Source: Emcibacteraceae bacterium
GTDB taxonomy: Bacteria > Pseudomonadota > Alphaproteobacteria > Sphingomonadales > Emcibacteraceae
DNA: 64,000 nt
Direction of reading: 5' to 3'
Assembly (NCBI GenBank): GCA_041396985.1
Contig: JAWKXO010000002.1
Location: 124,001-188,000 of the forward strand
Shown here: positions 44,538 to 52,727 of the stretch, piece by piece
Position numbering within the stretch: the stretch's first letter is position 1
How the letters are laid out: the number at the start of each line of letters is the position of its first letter
The notes under the pieces: generated by a model
The model's input: only the letters and a program-made list of their open reading frames with translations
What the model was told of the DNA's origin: nothing
The model's database searches: none
Position numbers and translations under genes: made by a program

Positions 44538-45317
44538 CTATATAACACCAGGGAATGCGCCGCCATCAAGCAGGATATTCTGTCCCGTCACAAAGCCGGC
44601 ATTTGCCGAACAAAGCCAACCGCAGGCGGCCCCAAACTCTTCGGGACGGCCAAACCGGCCTGCCGGATTGGCCGCCATCCTGTTCTTCCGCGCTTCGTCT
44701 TCACTAATCCCTTTTGCTTTTGCCTCACCGGCAATAACCTCTGCTATACGGTCAGTTTCAAACGGTCCTGGCAATAGGTTATTTATGGTAACATTGTCTT
44801 TCACCGTGGTTCTTGATACACCGGCGACAAAGCCCGTAAGCCCCGCCCTTGCACCGTTAGACAGGCCCAGAACATTAATCGGTGCCTTGACAGCCCCTGA
44901 TGTGATATTGACGATACGCCCGAATTTACGATCAATCATTCCGTCAACCACCGCTTTGATCAGCTCAATCTGCGTCAGCATATTTGAATCAAGCGCCTTG
45001 ATCCATGTATCGCGGTCCCAATCCCTGAAATTTCCGGTTGGCGGCCCGCCAGCATTGTTGATCAGAATATCAGGGTCAGGGCAGGCGTCCAGGATTTTCT
45101 TACGCCCTTCTGGTGTCGTCACGTCACAGGCAACGGCGGTGACTTCGCCACCTGTTTTATCACGAATTTCCTGAGCCGCTTTTTCAAGGACCTTTTCATT
45201 GCGGCCGTTGATAAAGACATGAACACCATCGGCAGCAAGCGTCATGGCGCAGGCCTTTCCCAGCCCTTTTGATGACGCACAAATAATTGCTTTACGTCCT
45301 TTAATTCCTAAATCCAT
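44538..45317 (-). CDS. SDR-family oxidoreductase in the hydantoinase locus
   Basis: Short-chain dehydrogenase/reductase of 259 residues. Cofactor loop AIICASSKGLGKACA at about residues 9-23 (GxxxGxG with Ser-Ser, a small deviation), NNAGGPP, the catalytic Ser in NITSGAV, and LDGGAFPG at the end. The usual YxxxK position reads LSNGARAG, so the catalytic Tyr and Lys appear to be missing: Asn and Arg occur instead. This form is seen in a subgroup of 3-oxoacyl-reductase-like SDRs. It follows the racemase by 16 bases, presumably in the same operon. Confidence 0.82.
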   Translation of the reverse strand: MDLGIKGRKAIICASSKGLGKACAMTLAADGVHVFINGRNEKVLEKAAQEIRDKTGGEVTAVACDVTTPEGRKKILDACPDPDILINNAGGPPTGNFRDWDRDTWIKALDSNMLTQIELIKAVVDGMIDRKFGRIVNITSGAVKAPINVLGLSNGARAGLTGFVAGVSRTTVKDNVTINNLLPGPFETDRIAEVIAGEAKAKGISEDEARKNRMAANPAGRFGRPEEFGAACGWLCSANAGFVTGQNILLDGGAFPGVI

Positions 45318-45333
45318 TTTTACACTCCTAATC

Positions 45334-46002
45334 TTATCTTTTCATTATTCCGGTTGCTGCAGCAGCCATGACAAGACCAGCCCAGCAGGGGTCAATCACT
45401 GGTACTCCGGTCAGCTTTTGCAGCCACGCCCGATGAAGCCCCATACCGGCACACCCAAGTATTATGGATTTTGCCCCATAATCATCAACCAGTTTTTTTG
45501 CCATTTTTTCAATTCTTGGTCGGGCCAGGTCTTCTATTTCTAGCTCCAGCACGCCCAGATCCAGCGGCAAATCACTCGCCAGCATTGACGTTAGTCCGGC
45601 ACTGGCAATCTGTTTTTCATGACGTTTTACAGATAATTCCGATATGGACAAAATACCAAATTTACCGCCCATATTAGCGGCTAAATGCAATGAACTTTCA
45701 CCGATACCGAACACTGTACTGTACCCCTCGCTTCTAAGTTCCCTGACACCCGGATCACAGAAGCAGGCAATGACATAGGCATCTGCATTTGATCTGGCGA
45801 TAAATTCCCTTGTCAGTTTATCGGCAATGATTACATCCTCTGTCGTCTCAATTGCCTCAGGGGCATCGCTGATTTCTGTATAACTCAGGTCAACATTTAA
45901 AATTTCTGATGGTTCCAATAATTCCTTTTTTATCCCTTCGGTTACCGAACAGGATGAATTGGGATTAATCACTAAAATTTTTGGTCTTACAAACCGGTTC
46001 AT
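45334..46002 (-). CDS. Asp/Glu/hydantoin racemase family protein
   Basis: Cofactor-independent racemase of 222 residues. The family's two catalytic cysteines are at residues 80 (VIACFCDPG) and 184 (ILGCAGMG). The opening ILVINPNSSCSVTEGI is typical of hydantoin and allantoin racemases (HyuE/HpxA group), distinct from plain Asp or Glu racemases. It is the second gene of the minus-strand operon after the GntR gene (3-base gap), with a hydantoinase diverging on the other side. Substrate inferred from that pairing. Confidence 0.85.
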   Translation of the reverse strand: MNRFVRPKILVINPNSSCSVTEGIKKELLEPSEILNVDLSYTEISDAPEAIETTEDVIIADKLTREFIARSNADAYVIACFCDPGVRELRSEGYSTVFGIGESSLHLAANMGGKFGILSISELSVKRHEKQIASAGLTSMLASDLPLDLGVLELEIEDLARPRIEKMAKKLVDDYGAKSIILGCAGMGLHRAWLQKLTGVPVIDPCWAGLVMAAAATGIMKR

Positions 46003-46005
46003 TAT

Positions 46006-46704
46006 TTATATACCCCAATGCTCAAAAATACTTTTATGGACATTGTTAATATGACGGGCCATTCGTGCGGAAGCCTGAACACCATCCCGCTTTTCAAGGG
46101 CGTCTATAATATCGAGATGCTCTTTGTTTCCCGGCTGCATCCGTTTGGGCAAACGTTCATGATCAAACATCGCCGTTCGACGGCGTAAATCACCAATCAG
46201 CTCAACCAACAGATCATTGCCCGATGATTTGGCAATAAGGTTATGAAACATATCATCAACATTCCTGAGCTCAATTGCTGTCACAACTCTTTTTTCAAGA
46301 AGCTTCTCGATGATGGCCCTCATCTTCTGAAGTTCTTTGGCATCAATATTGTTCGCGGCTGCTCTTGCGGCATCACATTCAAGTAATTTTCTAACATGAA
46401 GTATTTCAACAAATTCTTTTAGGCGGACCTCTCGCACAAATACCCGTCCCGCATTACGTTCTACAAGGCCCTCTGCCTCCAGTCTGTTGATGGCTTCCCG
46501 CACCGGTGTTCTGGAAACATTAAGAAGTTCCGCCAGGCGTCTTTCCTGCAACGGATCGCCATAGGAAAGATTGCCATTTAGGATCATTTCACTGATAATA
46601 CGATAAGTCCGTTCACCCAGATTATCATTTTCGTCTTCAAGTGCCTGATATTCCTGCAATTTATCTTTAATTTCCAACATGCTGGATTCTGTGGGTGTAA
46701 GCAT
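46006..46704 (-). CDS. GntR-family regulator with FCD domain
   Basis: Repressor or activator of 232 residues. The winged helix (about 25-95) contains LAELLNVSRTPVREAINRLEAEGLVERNAGRVFV, the GntR DNA-reading pattern, and the all-helical FCD domain (about 100-220) binds the effector. FadR-subfamily proteins of this kind usually control the adjacent catabolic genes. GAGGG lies seven bases before the ATG. First gene of the minus-strand operon; the divergent hydantoinase operon starts 107 bases away and a compact TGGTAT operator lies between. Confidence 0.92.
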   Translation of the reverse strand: MLTPTESSMLEIKDKLQEYQALEDENDNLGERTYRIISEMILNGNLSYGDPLQERRLAELLNVSRTPVREAINRLEAEGLVERNAGRVFVREVRLKEFVEILHVRKLLECDAARAAANNIDAKELQKMRAIIEKLLEKRVVTAIELRNVDDMFHNLIAKSSGNDLLVELIGDLRRRTAMFDHERLPKRMQPGNKEHLDIIDALEKRDGVQASARMARHINNVHKSIFEHWGI

Positions 46705-46716
46705 TCATTCGCCCTC

Positions 46717-46759
46717 TTGATTATTTGGTATTCTGATGGTATACCAAATGAATACCAAT
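46717..46759 (+). promoter_or_regulatory. GntR/FCD operator overlapping the hydantoinase promoter
   Basis: Four half-sites are packed in 33 bases: TTGGTAT (46725-46731), TGGTAT (46737-46742), ATACCA (46741-46746) and ATACCA (46752-46757). The central two form the perfect palindrome TGGTATACCA, in the style of FCD-GntR sites; the outer ATTTGGTAT and ATACCAAAT also mirror each other. A plus-strand promoter TTGATT (46717-46722), 17 bases, TATACC (46740-46745) is covered by it, which fits repression of the hydantoinase operon and of the regulator itself. Confidence 0.72.
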
Positions 46760-46811
46760 TTCAATTCATAAAATATTTTGCTTAATCTAATGCATATAAA
46801 AGGCTGACAAC

Positions 46812-48278
46812 ATGACTAAAAAATACGATATGGTGATCAGAAACGGGCATACTGTGACGGACCGGGAAAAGGTAAAACAGGATGTCGGCATTATAAATGG
46901 CAAAATTGCCACACTTGGTGAAATCCCCGAAACGGGGAAACATGAAATTGATGCCGAAGGTCTTCTTATTCTGCCTGGTGGAATTGACGCCCATTGCCAT
47001 ATTGAACAAAAATCTTCTTCCGGGATTATGACAGCCGATGATTTTTATAGCGGTTCGGTCTCTGCTGCCTTTGGCGGCACAACCACATTACTGCCCTTCG
47101 CTGCCCAGCACCGGGGGCAAAGCCTACGTGAGGTGGTTGATGATTATATGGCCTGCGCCAAACCAAAAGCGGTCATTGATTATGGCTTTCATCTAATTAT
47201 ATCCGACGCTTCGGATGCCATCATCGGACAGGAGCTGCCCGCCATGATTGAGGACGGCATCACTTCTTTCAAAATATATATGACCTATAATGATCTTAAA
47301 CTTGATGATTATGAAATATTGAATGTCCTGGCGGCGGCAAGACGGGAACAGGCCATGGTCATGATCCACGCTGAAAACCATGATGTTATCCGCTGGATTA
47401 CAGATAAGCTTCTTGATCAGGGCTGCGGCGCGCCAAAATATCATGCCATTGCCCATGCCCGCATTGCTGAAAAGGAAGCAACCCACCGCGCCATATCACT
47501 GGCAGAGCTTCTTGATACACCAATGCTGATTGTTCACGTTTCTTCAGAAGCGGCTCTGAATGAAATACGACGAGCTCAGGAAAGGGGGCTTAAAATTTAC
47601 GGGGAAACCTGCCCCCAATATTTATTTTTAACAATTGACGATCTTGATAAGGAAGGCATGGATGGCGCTATGTATTGTTGTAGTCCGCCGCCGCGTGACA
47701 GGGAAAGCCAGGAGGCAATCTGGAAAGGGTTGATTGACGGGTCATTCACCGTCTTTTCATCAGATCACGCCCCATACAGGTTTGACAGCTCTGGCAAACT
47801 TGCCGCTGGACCAAATCCTACATTTGACAAAATAGCCAATGGAGTTCCAGGACTGGAAATCAGAATGCCATTATTATTTTCGGAAGGGGTCAATAAAGGG
47901 CGCATGAATATTCACCGTTTTGTTGAGGTGACATCGACAAATGCGGCAAAAACATATGGCCTTTACCCGCAGAAAGGAACAATTGCTATCGGATCCGATG
48001 CGGACCTAGCAATATGGGATCCTGAAAAACAGGTAAAAATAAGTGCTTCCTCGATACACGATAATATGGACTACACGCCATATGAAGGAATGATAGCTAC
48101 CGGCTGGCCGACAACAGTGATCAGCCGCGGTCGTATTGTCATTGAAAATGAAGAACTGAAAGTGGAAAGAGGGTCCGGCCAGTACCTAAGACGCGCCCGA
48201 CCAGACGCCGCCAAACCCCTTGGCAGACTGGTTCCGGAAATGGACCCACGGAAAAACTTTGATGCCAAATTTATTTAA
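46812..48278 (+). CDS. Hydantoinase/dihydropyrimidinase-family cyclic amidohydrolase
   Basis: Opens cyclic ureides or hydantoins to N-carbamoyl amino acids. The 488 residues have the metal ligands DAHCHIE (His61, His63), a carbamylated Lys154 in TSFKIYMTYND, His186 and His242, and the Asp in FSSDHAPYRF. The form of the loops (AENHDVIRWITDKL, CCSPPPRDRESQEA, PYEGM) points to the D-hydantoinase/DHPase branch and not to allantoinase or dihydroorotase. First gene of the plus-strand operon, with AAGG before the ATG. The natural substrate is unknown; a racemase and a DapA-like lyase are neighbours. Confidence 0.88.
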   Translation: MTKKYDMVIRNGHTVTDREKVKQDVGIINGKIATLGEIPETGKHEIDAEGLLILPGGIDAHCHIEQKSSSGIMTADDFYSGSVSAAFGGTTTLLPFAAQHRGQSLREVVDDYMACAKPKAVIDYGFHLIISDASDAIIGQELPAMIEDGITSFKIYMTYNDLKLDDYEILNVLAAARREQAMVMIHAENHDVIRWITDKLLDQGCGAPKYHAIAHARIAEKEATHRAISLAELLDTPMLIVHVSSEAALNEIRRAQERGLKIYGETCPQYLFLTIDDLDKEGMDGAMYCCSPPPRDRESQEAIWKGLIDGSFTVFSSDHAPYRFDSSGKLAAGPNPTFDKIANGVPGLEIRMPLLFSEGVNKGRMNIHRFVEVTSTNAAKTYGLYPQKGTIAIGSDADLAIWDPEKQVKISASSIHDNMDYTPYEGMIATGWPTTVISRGRIVIENEELKVERGSGQYLRRARPDAAKPLGRLVPEMDPRKNFDAKFI

Positions 48279-48289
48279 GGATCAGCAAA

Positions 48290-49225
48290 ATGACTAAGTT
48301 ACTCAATGAAAAAGCGAACGGTGTTTATATAATTTCGGCGACCCCGTTTAATGAAGATGGTTCAATTGATATGGACAGTGCCGACAGCCTGACTGATTTT
48401 TATCTGGAAAAAGGCGTGGATGGTATAACCATATTAGGCATCATGGGCGAAGCACCAAAATTAACTGCCGAAGAGTCAAAGGCTTTTATGAAACGCATTA
48501 TAACAAGGGTAAACGGGCAGGTGCCTATAGTGGTCGGCGTCAGCAATGTCGGCATGGATAATCTTTCTGCCCTTGCCAATAGCGCAATGGATCTTGGCGC
48601 CGCCGGTGTTATGGTCGCGCCTTTTGCCGCCCATAAAACCGATGAAGCAATTTTTAATTATTTTGCCGCTGTCGATAAAGCACTTGGCTCAAAAATCCCG
48701 CTCATTTATCAGGATTATCCGCTTGCCACTAATGCCAATATTTCCGTCCCCTGTCTATTACGGATAATTCGTGAGATACCGCAAATGGTGATGCTAAAAC
48801 ATGAAGAATGGCCGGGGCTGTCTAAATTATCTGCCCTTCGTAAAAAAAGTGCTGATGATGACTTACGGCGAATTAGTGTTTTATGCGGTAATGGCGGACT
48901 GTTTCTGCCACAGGAATTGGCCCGTGGCGCTGATGGCGCTATGACCGGATTTGCCTTTCCTGAAATGCTTGTAGAAGTTTGTAATAAATTTGCAGATGGA
49001 GACAGTGACGGCGCCGAGAATTTATATGATATCTATCTTCCCCTTTTAAGATATGAACAGCAGCTTGGAATTGGTCTTGCCATCAGAAAAGAGATTTTAA
49101 AAAGAAGAGGCGCCATTAAATGTGCAATGGCACGCGCACCGGGGCCCACCCTTACAGCAGAAGACCATCGGGACATTGACAGTCTGCTAAGAAGGCTGGA
49201 TAAAAGACTGGCGTCTCTAAATTAA
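48290..49225 (+). CDS. DapA/NanA-superfamily lyase, not true DapA
   Basis: Class I Schiff-base aldolase/dehydratase fold, 311 residues. The Schiff-base Lys170 lies in MVMLKHEEWPG and the proton-relay Tyr140 in LIYQDYPLATN; GEAPKLTAEE corresponds to the substrate-loop GE motif. The active-site sequence differs from real dihydrodipicolinate synthase (GTTGE, YNVP), and the gene sits 11 bases after the hydantoinase, so a lyase, hydratase or dehydratase role in the same breakdown route is likely. The reaction itself is unknown. Confidence 0.85.
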   Translation: MTKLLNEKANGVYIISATPFNEDGSIDMDSADSLTDFYLEKGVDGITILGIMGEAPKLTAEESKAFMKRIITRVNGQVPIVVGVSNVGMDNLSALANSAMDLGAAGVMVAPFAAHKTDEAIFNYFAAVDKALGSKIPLIYQDYPLATNANISVPCLLRIIREIPQMVMLKHEEWPGLSKLSALRKKSADDDLRRISVLCGNGGLFLPQELARGADGAMTGFAFPEMLVEVCNKFADGDSDGAENLYDIYLPLLRYEQQLGIGLAIRKEILKRRGAIKCAMARAPGPTLTAEDHRDIDSLLRRLDKRLASLN

Positions 49226-49259
49226 TGGTAGGGAAAAATAGGATAAGGAAAATACATTA

Positions 49260-50747
49260 ATGCGCCGCACTTTCGCCTTCGCAAATCTTATCCTCCTTTT
49301 GTTGGCCTATCCCTTGTCTGCGTTTGCCCAGTCAGGGACAGACAAAGCAATAATTGTCGGTGCCAATATTGGTAATGTGCCTTGGGAATTTCAGGATACT
49401 AACGGTGAATTTATAGGATTTGAAATTGATCTGGTTAAGGAGATTGCCAAACGACTTAACCGGGAAATTAATATACTCAATGTTCCATTCAACGGTCTTT
49501 TTTCTGCGGTTCAGTCGGGCCGTATTGATATCGCCATTTCGTCTATTGGTATAACCGAAAAAAGGCTGGAATCAATGTCTTTTACCCAGCCCTATTATGA
49601 CAGTGATCAGTCACTGACCACGATAAAGGGAAATGGAATTAATAGCCTGGAAGATTTAAGAGGCCAGATCGTCGCCGTTGATACAGGGTCAACTGGCGAT
49701 ATGTGGGCCACCGCCAACCAGCAAAAATATGGCTTTGCCGAAATTCGCCGTTATGAAGGGTTGGCACCAGCGATGCTTGATGTCGCCATTGGTCGGGTCA
49801 AAGGATATATAAGTGACATTCCAGCCCTTCTTTACTATACGAAAGACAAACCCAATCTTGAAGTGGTGGAACGGATTCCAACCGGCGGACGCTATGCATT
49901 GATGATGGCAAAAAATAAGCCGCTGGTTAGCGAAGTAAATGCCGTTATCTCTACCTTGAAGGAGGAAGGGTTTATCAATTCTCTTCATAAGAAATGGTTC
50001 GGCGTAGTCGCAGACCCTGCAACGTCAACCATAGAAATAGTCGATATGCCTTCGGCAAATAACGGCAATCTTCTGAATTTCTTCGATACTTTCTTAAATA
50101 AACAGGTCTTTCTTCAGACTTACCCAATGCTTATTGCCGGACTTATTACAACAATTCAGCTTGGTCTTTTAAGCATCATATCGGGCCTGGTACTGGGATT
50201 AATATTATCCCTCATCCGCTTATATGCGGCAAGGCCTCTTCAGGCTATTGTAAAAGTCTATATTGATATCTTCCGCTCTATTCCGCTTCTGGTTCTGCTT
50301 ATTATTATCTTTTATGCCCTACCATTTATCGGTTTAAATCTGTCACCTTTTTCCGCAGCAGCCGTATCGCTGACCCTGGTTTCCGGGGCCTATACTGCTG
50401 AAATTTTCAGGGCCGGCATTGAAGCCATTCCCAAAGGGCAGTTTGAAGCGTCTGAAGCCCTTGGGCTTGGTTATCGTCATATGATGGGGGATGTTATCCT
50501 GCCACAAGCAATCAAGATTGTAATTCCGCCACTTACAAATAACTGTATCAATGTAATTAAGGATACGGCACTGGCGTCCGTTGTGGCAATGCCGGACCTT
50601 CTTAAACAGGCAACACAGGCCCAGGCCGTTGCTGCAAACCCGACCCCCCTAATTGCCGCAGCGCTCATTTATCTTATGTTTTTACTCCCACTTGTTCTCT
50701 GGGTTTCAAAACTTGAAAAAAGATATAAACAGGAGGGCGCAAAATGA
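49260..50747 (+). CDS. Amino-acid ABC transporter, fused binding protein and permease
   Basis: The 495 residues combine a signal peptide (to about 24), a polar-amino-acid-type solute-binding domain (about 28-255; typical EIDLVKEIAKRLNREINI and IDIAISSIGITEKRLESMSFTQPYYD) and a HisM/GlnP permease domain (about 285-490) with the EAxxxLG loop EASEALGLGYRHMMGDVILPQAIK. Such fusions occur in some glutamine/arginine importers. It overlaps the ATPase gene by four bases (ATGA). Ligand unknown; context suggests a hydantoin, N-carbamoyl or related amino acid. Confidence 0.9.
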   Translation: MRRTFAFANLILLLLAYPLSAFAQSGTDKAIIVGANIGNVPWEFQDTNGEFIGFEIDLVKEIAKRLNREINILNVPFNGLFSAVQSGRIDIAISSIGITEKRLESMSFTQPYYDSDQSLTTIKGNGINSLEDLRGQIVAVDTGSTGDMWATANQQKYGFAEIRRYEGLAPAMLDVAIGRVKGYISDIPALLYYTKDKPNLEVVERIPTGGRYALMMAKNKPLVSEVNAVISTLKEEGFINSLHKKWFGVVADPATSTIEIVDMPSANNGNLLNFFDTFLNKQVFLQTYPMLIAGLITTIQLGLLSIISGLVLGLILSLIRLYAARPLQAIVKVYIDIFRSIPLLVLLIIIFYALPFIGLNLSPFSAAAVSLTLVSGAYTAEIFRAGIEAIPKGQFEASEALGLGYRHMMGDVILPQAIKIVIPPLTNNCINVIKDTALASVVAMPDLLKQATQAQAVAANPTPLIAAALIYLMFLLPLVLWVSKLEKRYKQEGAK

Positions 50748-51481
50748 CAACACTGATCAGGCTTGAAAATGTCAACAAACATTATGGGTCATTCCAGGCC
50801 CTCAACAACATAAATCTGGAAATCAAAGAGGGGGAGGTCGTCTGCGTTATTGGCCCATCAGGCTCTGGCAAATCAACAATCATCCGCTGCATAAACCTGC
50901 TTGAACAATATGATGCAGACGGGAAAATAACTGTTGAAAATATGCCCGTTCAAAAAGGCAAAGATCTTAAACAGGTTCGAGCTGAAGTCGGTATGGTCTT
51001 TCAGAATTTTAATCTGTTTCCGCACCTGACCATAATACAGAATGTCATGTTAGCACCTCTTCGGGTCAGAAGACTGTCACAGGAACAGGCTGAAACATTG
51101 GCCCTTTCCCTGCTCGGCAAGGTCGGAATTGCCGAACAGGCAAAAAAATATCCTGCTCAATTATCCGGCGGTCAACAGCAACGTGTCGCCATTGCACGGG
51201 CGCTGGCGATGGAACCAAAGGCACTGCTCTTTGATGAACCCACATCTGCCCTTGACCCTGAAATGGTGGGTGAAGTTCTTGACGTAATCAGGAAATTAGC
51301 AGATACCGGGGTGACAATGATTATTGTCACCCATGAAATGGGTTTTGCCCGGCAGGTTGCGGACAGGGTCATATTTATGGATTGCGGGCAAATAGTGGAG
51401 CAGGGAACACCAGCAGAATTGTTTGATAATCCAAAAGAGATCAGAACCCGCAATTTTTTAAAAGCCGTATTAAATCATTAA
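50744..51481 (+). CDS. Polar-amino-acid ABC transporter ATP-binding protein
   Basis: Energy subunit of the importer, 245 residues. Walker A GPSGSGKST (37-45), signature LSGGQQQRVAIARAL, Walker B LLFDEPTSALDPE, and the switch His in IVTHEMGF are intact. Very close to GlnQ/HisP. It is translationally coupled to the fused binding/permease protein and followed by the PLP gene after 16 bases. Confidence 0.95.
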   Translation: MTTLIRLENVNKHYGSFQALNNINLEIKEGEVVCVIGPSGSGKSTIIRCINLLEQYDADGKITVENMPVQKGKDLKQVRAEVGMVFQNFNLFPHLTIIQNVMLAPLRVRRLSQEQAETLALSLLGKVGIAEQAKKYPAQLSGGQQQRVAIARALAMEPKALLFDEPTSALDPEMVGEVLDVIRKLADTGVTMIIVTHEMGFARQVADRVIFMDCGQIVEQGTPAELFDNPKEIRTRNFLKAVLNH

Positions 51482-51497
51482 ACCAAAGGAAAATTAA

Positions 51498-52727
51498 GTG
51501 GCATTAAATATGAACTATGTTCGGGACCAGTTTCCCGGCCTTAAAAGTGAGTGGGCATTTATGGACAATGCTGGCGGATCACAAATCCTTAAAGGCTGTG
51601 TTGATAAGATAACCGACTATTATTATTCAAACAATGTTCAGCTCGGCGGAAGTTATCAGGTATCTCAGGACGCCCTTAAAGCTTTTACCAATGGCAGAGA
51701 AAATATCGCCACTTTTTTTAATGCAGCAAAGCCGGAAGAAATTGTTTTTGGTCCTTCAACAACAGTGCTACTTCAATTTCTATCCAAATCCATGGCCAGT
51801 CAGTTTCGAGCTGGCGATGAAGTGATCGTGACCATAACAGATCATGAAAGCAATATCGGTCCCTGGGTCTGGCTTGAAGAGCGGGGGGTCAGAATTAAAT
51901 TCTGGCCCATGAATAAAGAAACATATGAGCTCGAGCTTGAAGCGCTCGATGCTCTCATGACCGAAAAAACTAAACTTGTCGCCTTCACCCACGTATCAAA
52001 CCTGCTTGGTACCATTAACGATGTTAAGAAAATAACAGAGTTTGTTCATGAGCGCAGCGCCCTTGTCTGTGTTGATGCCGTCGCTTATGCCCCGCATCGC
52101 GCCGTTGATGTTCAGGATTGGAATGTCGATTTTTATGCTCTAAGCCTTTATAAAACATTCGGCCCGCATCATGCTGCCCTTTATTGCCGTTATGATCATA
52201 TGCTTAATCTTGACGGCCTTTATCATTATTTTTACGGGAAAGATAAAATTCCCGCGAAACTGGAACCGGGAAACGCCAATTATGAGCTCTCCTTCGGGTC
52301 CGGCGCTATTGTCGATTATCTGGTTGCTCTTGGGGAACAGGCCGGCGCAAACGGATCAAGGCGTGAAAAACTGGAAACAGCCTATAAAGATATCGCAGCA
52401 CAGGAAACAATACTTTGTGAAAAAGTCCTTTCCTATTTAAGAAAAAGAAATGATTGTACCATTCTCGGCATAAAAGACGGCCTTGATCCGCGTCGCGTAC
52501 CAACAATTGCCTTTACTATAGAAGGCAAAGATCCACAAAAAATATGTCTGGAAATGGATCAACATAAAATTGCCATCCGCTTTGGTGATTTTCATGCACG
52601 GCGCCTTGCCGATAGTCTTAACATAAGTAAGGATAATGGGGCAGTCCGCATCTCCCTGACGCATTATAATACTGTGGAGGAGATAGAAAAACTGATCCGT
52701 GCCCTTGATATGGTGCTAACCAAATAA
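51498..52727 (+). CDS. Class V PLP enzyme, cysteine-desulfurase-like (TIGR01976 type)
   Basis: Aminotransferase class V fold, 409 residues, starting at GTG 51498 (GGAAAATTAA before it). The Schiff-base Lys219 is in YALSLYKTFGPHHAALY, with the His of DHESNIGPW and Asp193 in CVDAVAYAPH stacking on PLP. It resembles the uncharacterised NifS-like group TIGR01976 more than real SufS/IscS: the catalytic Cys loop of desulfurases is not evident. It is the last gene of the hydantoinase operon and could be the lyase or aminotransferase of the route. Its stop overlaps the convergent prpE by 12 bases. Confidence 0.82.
   Translation: MALNMNYVRDQFPGLKSEWAFMDNAGGSQILKGCVDKITDYYYSNNVQLGGSYQVSQDALKAFTNGRENIATFFNAAKPEEIVFGPSTTVLLQFLSKSMASQFRAGDEVIVTITDHESNIGPWVWLEERGVRIKFWPMNKETYELELEALDALMTEKTKLVAFTHVSNLLGTINDVKKITEFVHERSALVCVDAVAYAPHRAVDVQDWNVDFYALSLYKTFGPHHAALYCRYDHMLNLDGLYHYFYGKDKIPAKLEPGNANYELSFGSGAIVDYLVALGEQAGANGSRREKLETAYKDIAAQETILCEKVLSYLRKRNDCTILGIKDGLDPRRVPTIAFTIEGKDPQKICLEMDQHKIAIRFGDFHARRLADSLNISKDNGAVRISLTHYNTVEEIEKLIRALDMVLTK

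Noticed and set aside
46812..48278. Allantoinase of a purine-breakdown cluster
   Set aside because: Loop motifs match the hydantoinase/dihydropyrimidinase branch and no ureidoglycolate or uricase genes are present.
48290..49225. True dihydrodipicolinate synthase dapA
   Set aside because: The active-site motifs differ from dapA and it is embedded in a catabolic operon.
51498..52727. Fe-S cluster cysteine desulfurase SufS/IscS
   Set aside because: No suf/isc neighbours and no evident catalytic Cys loop.
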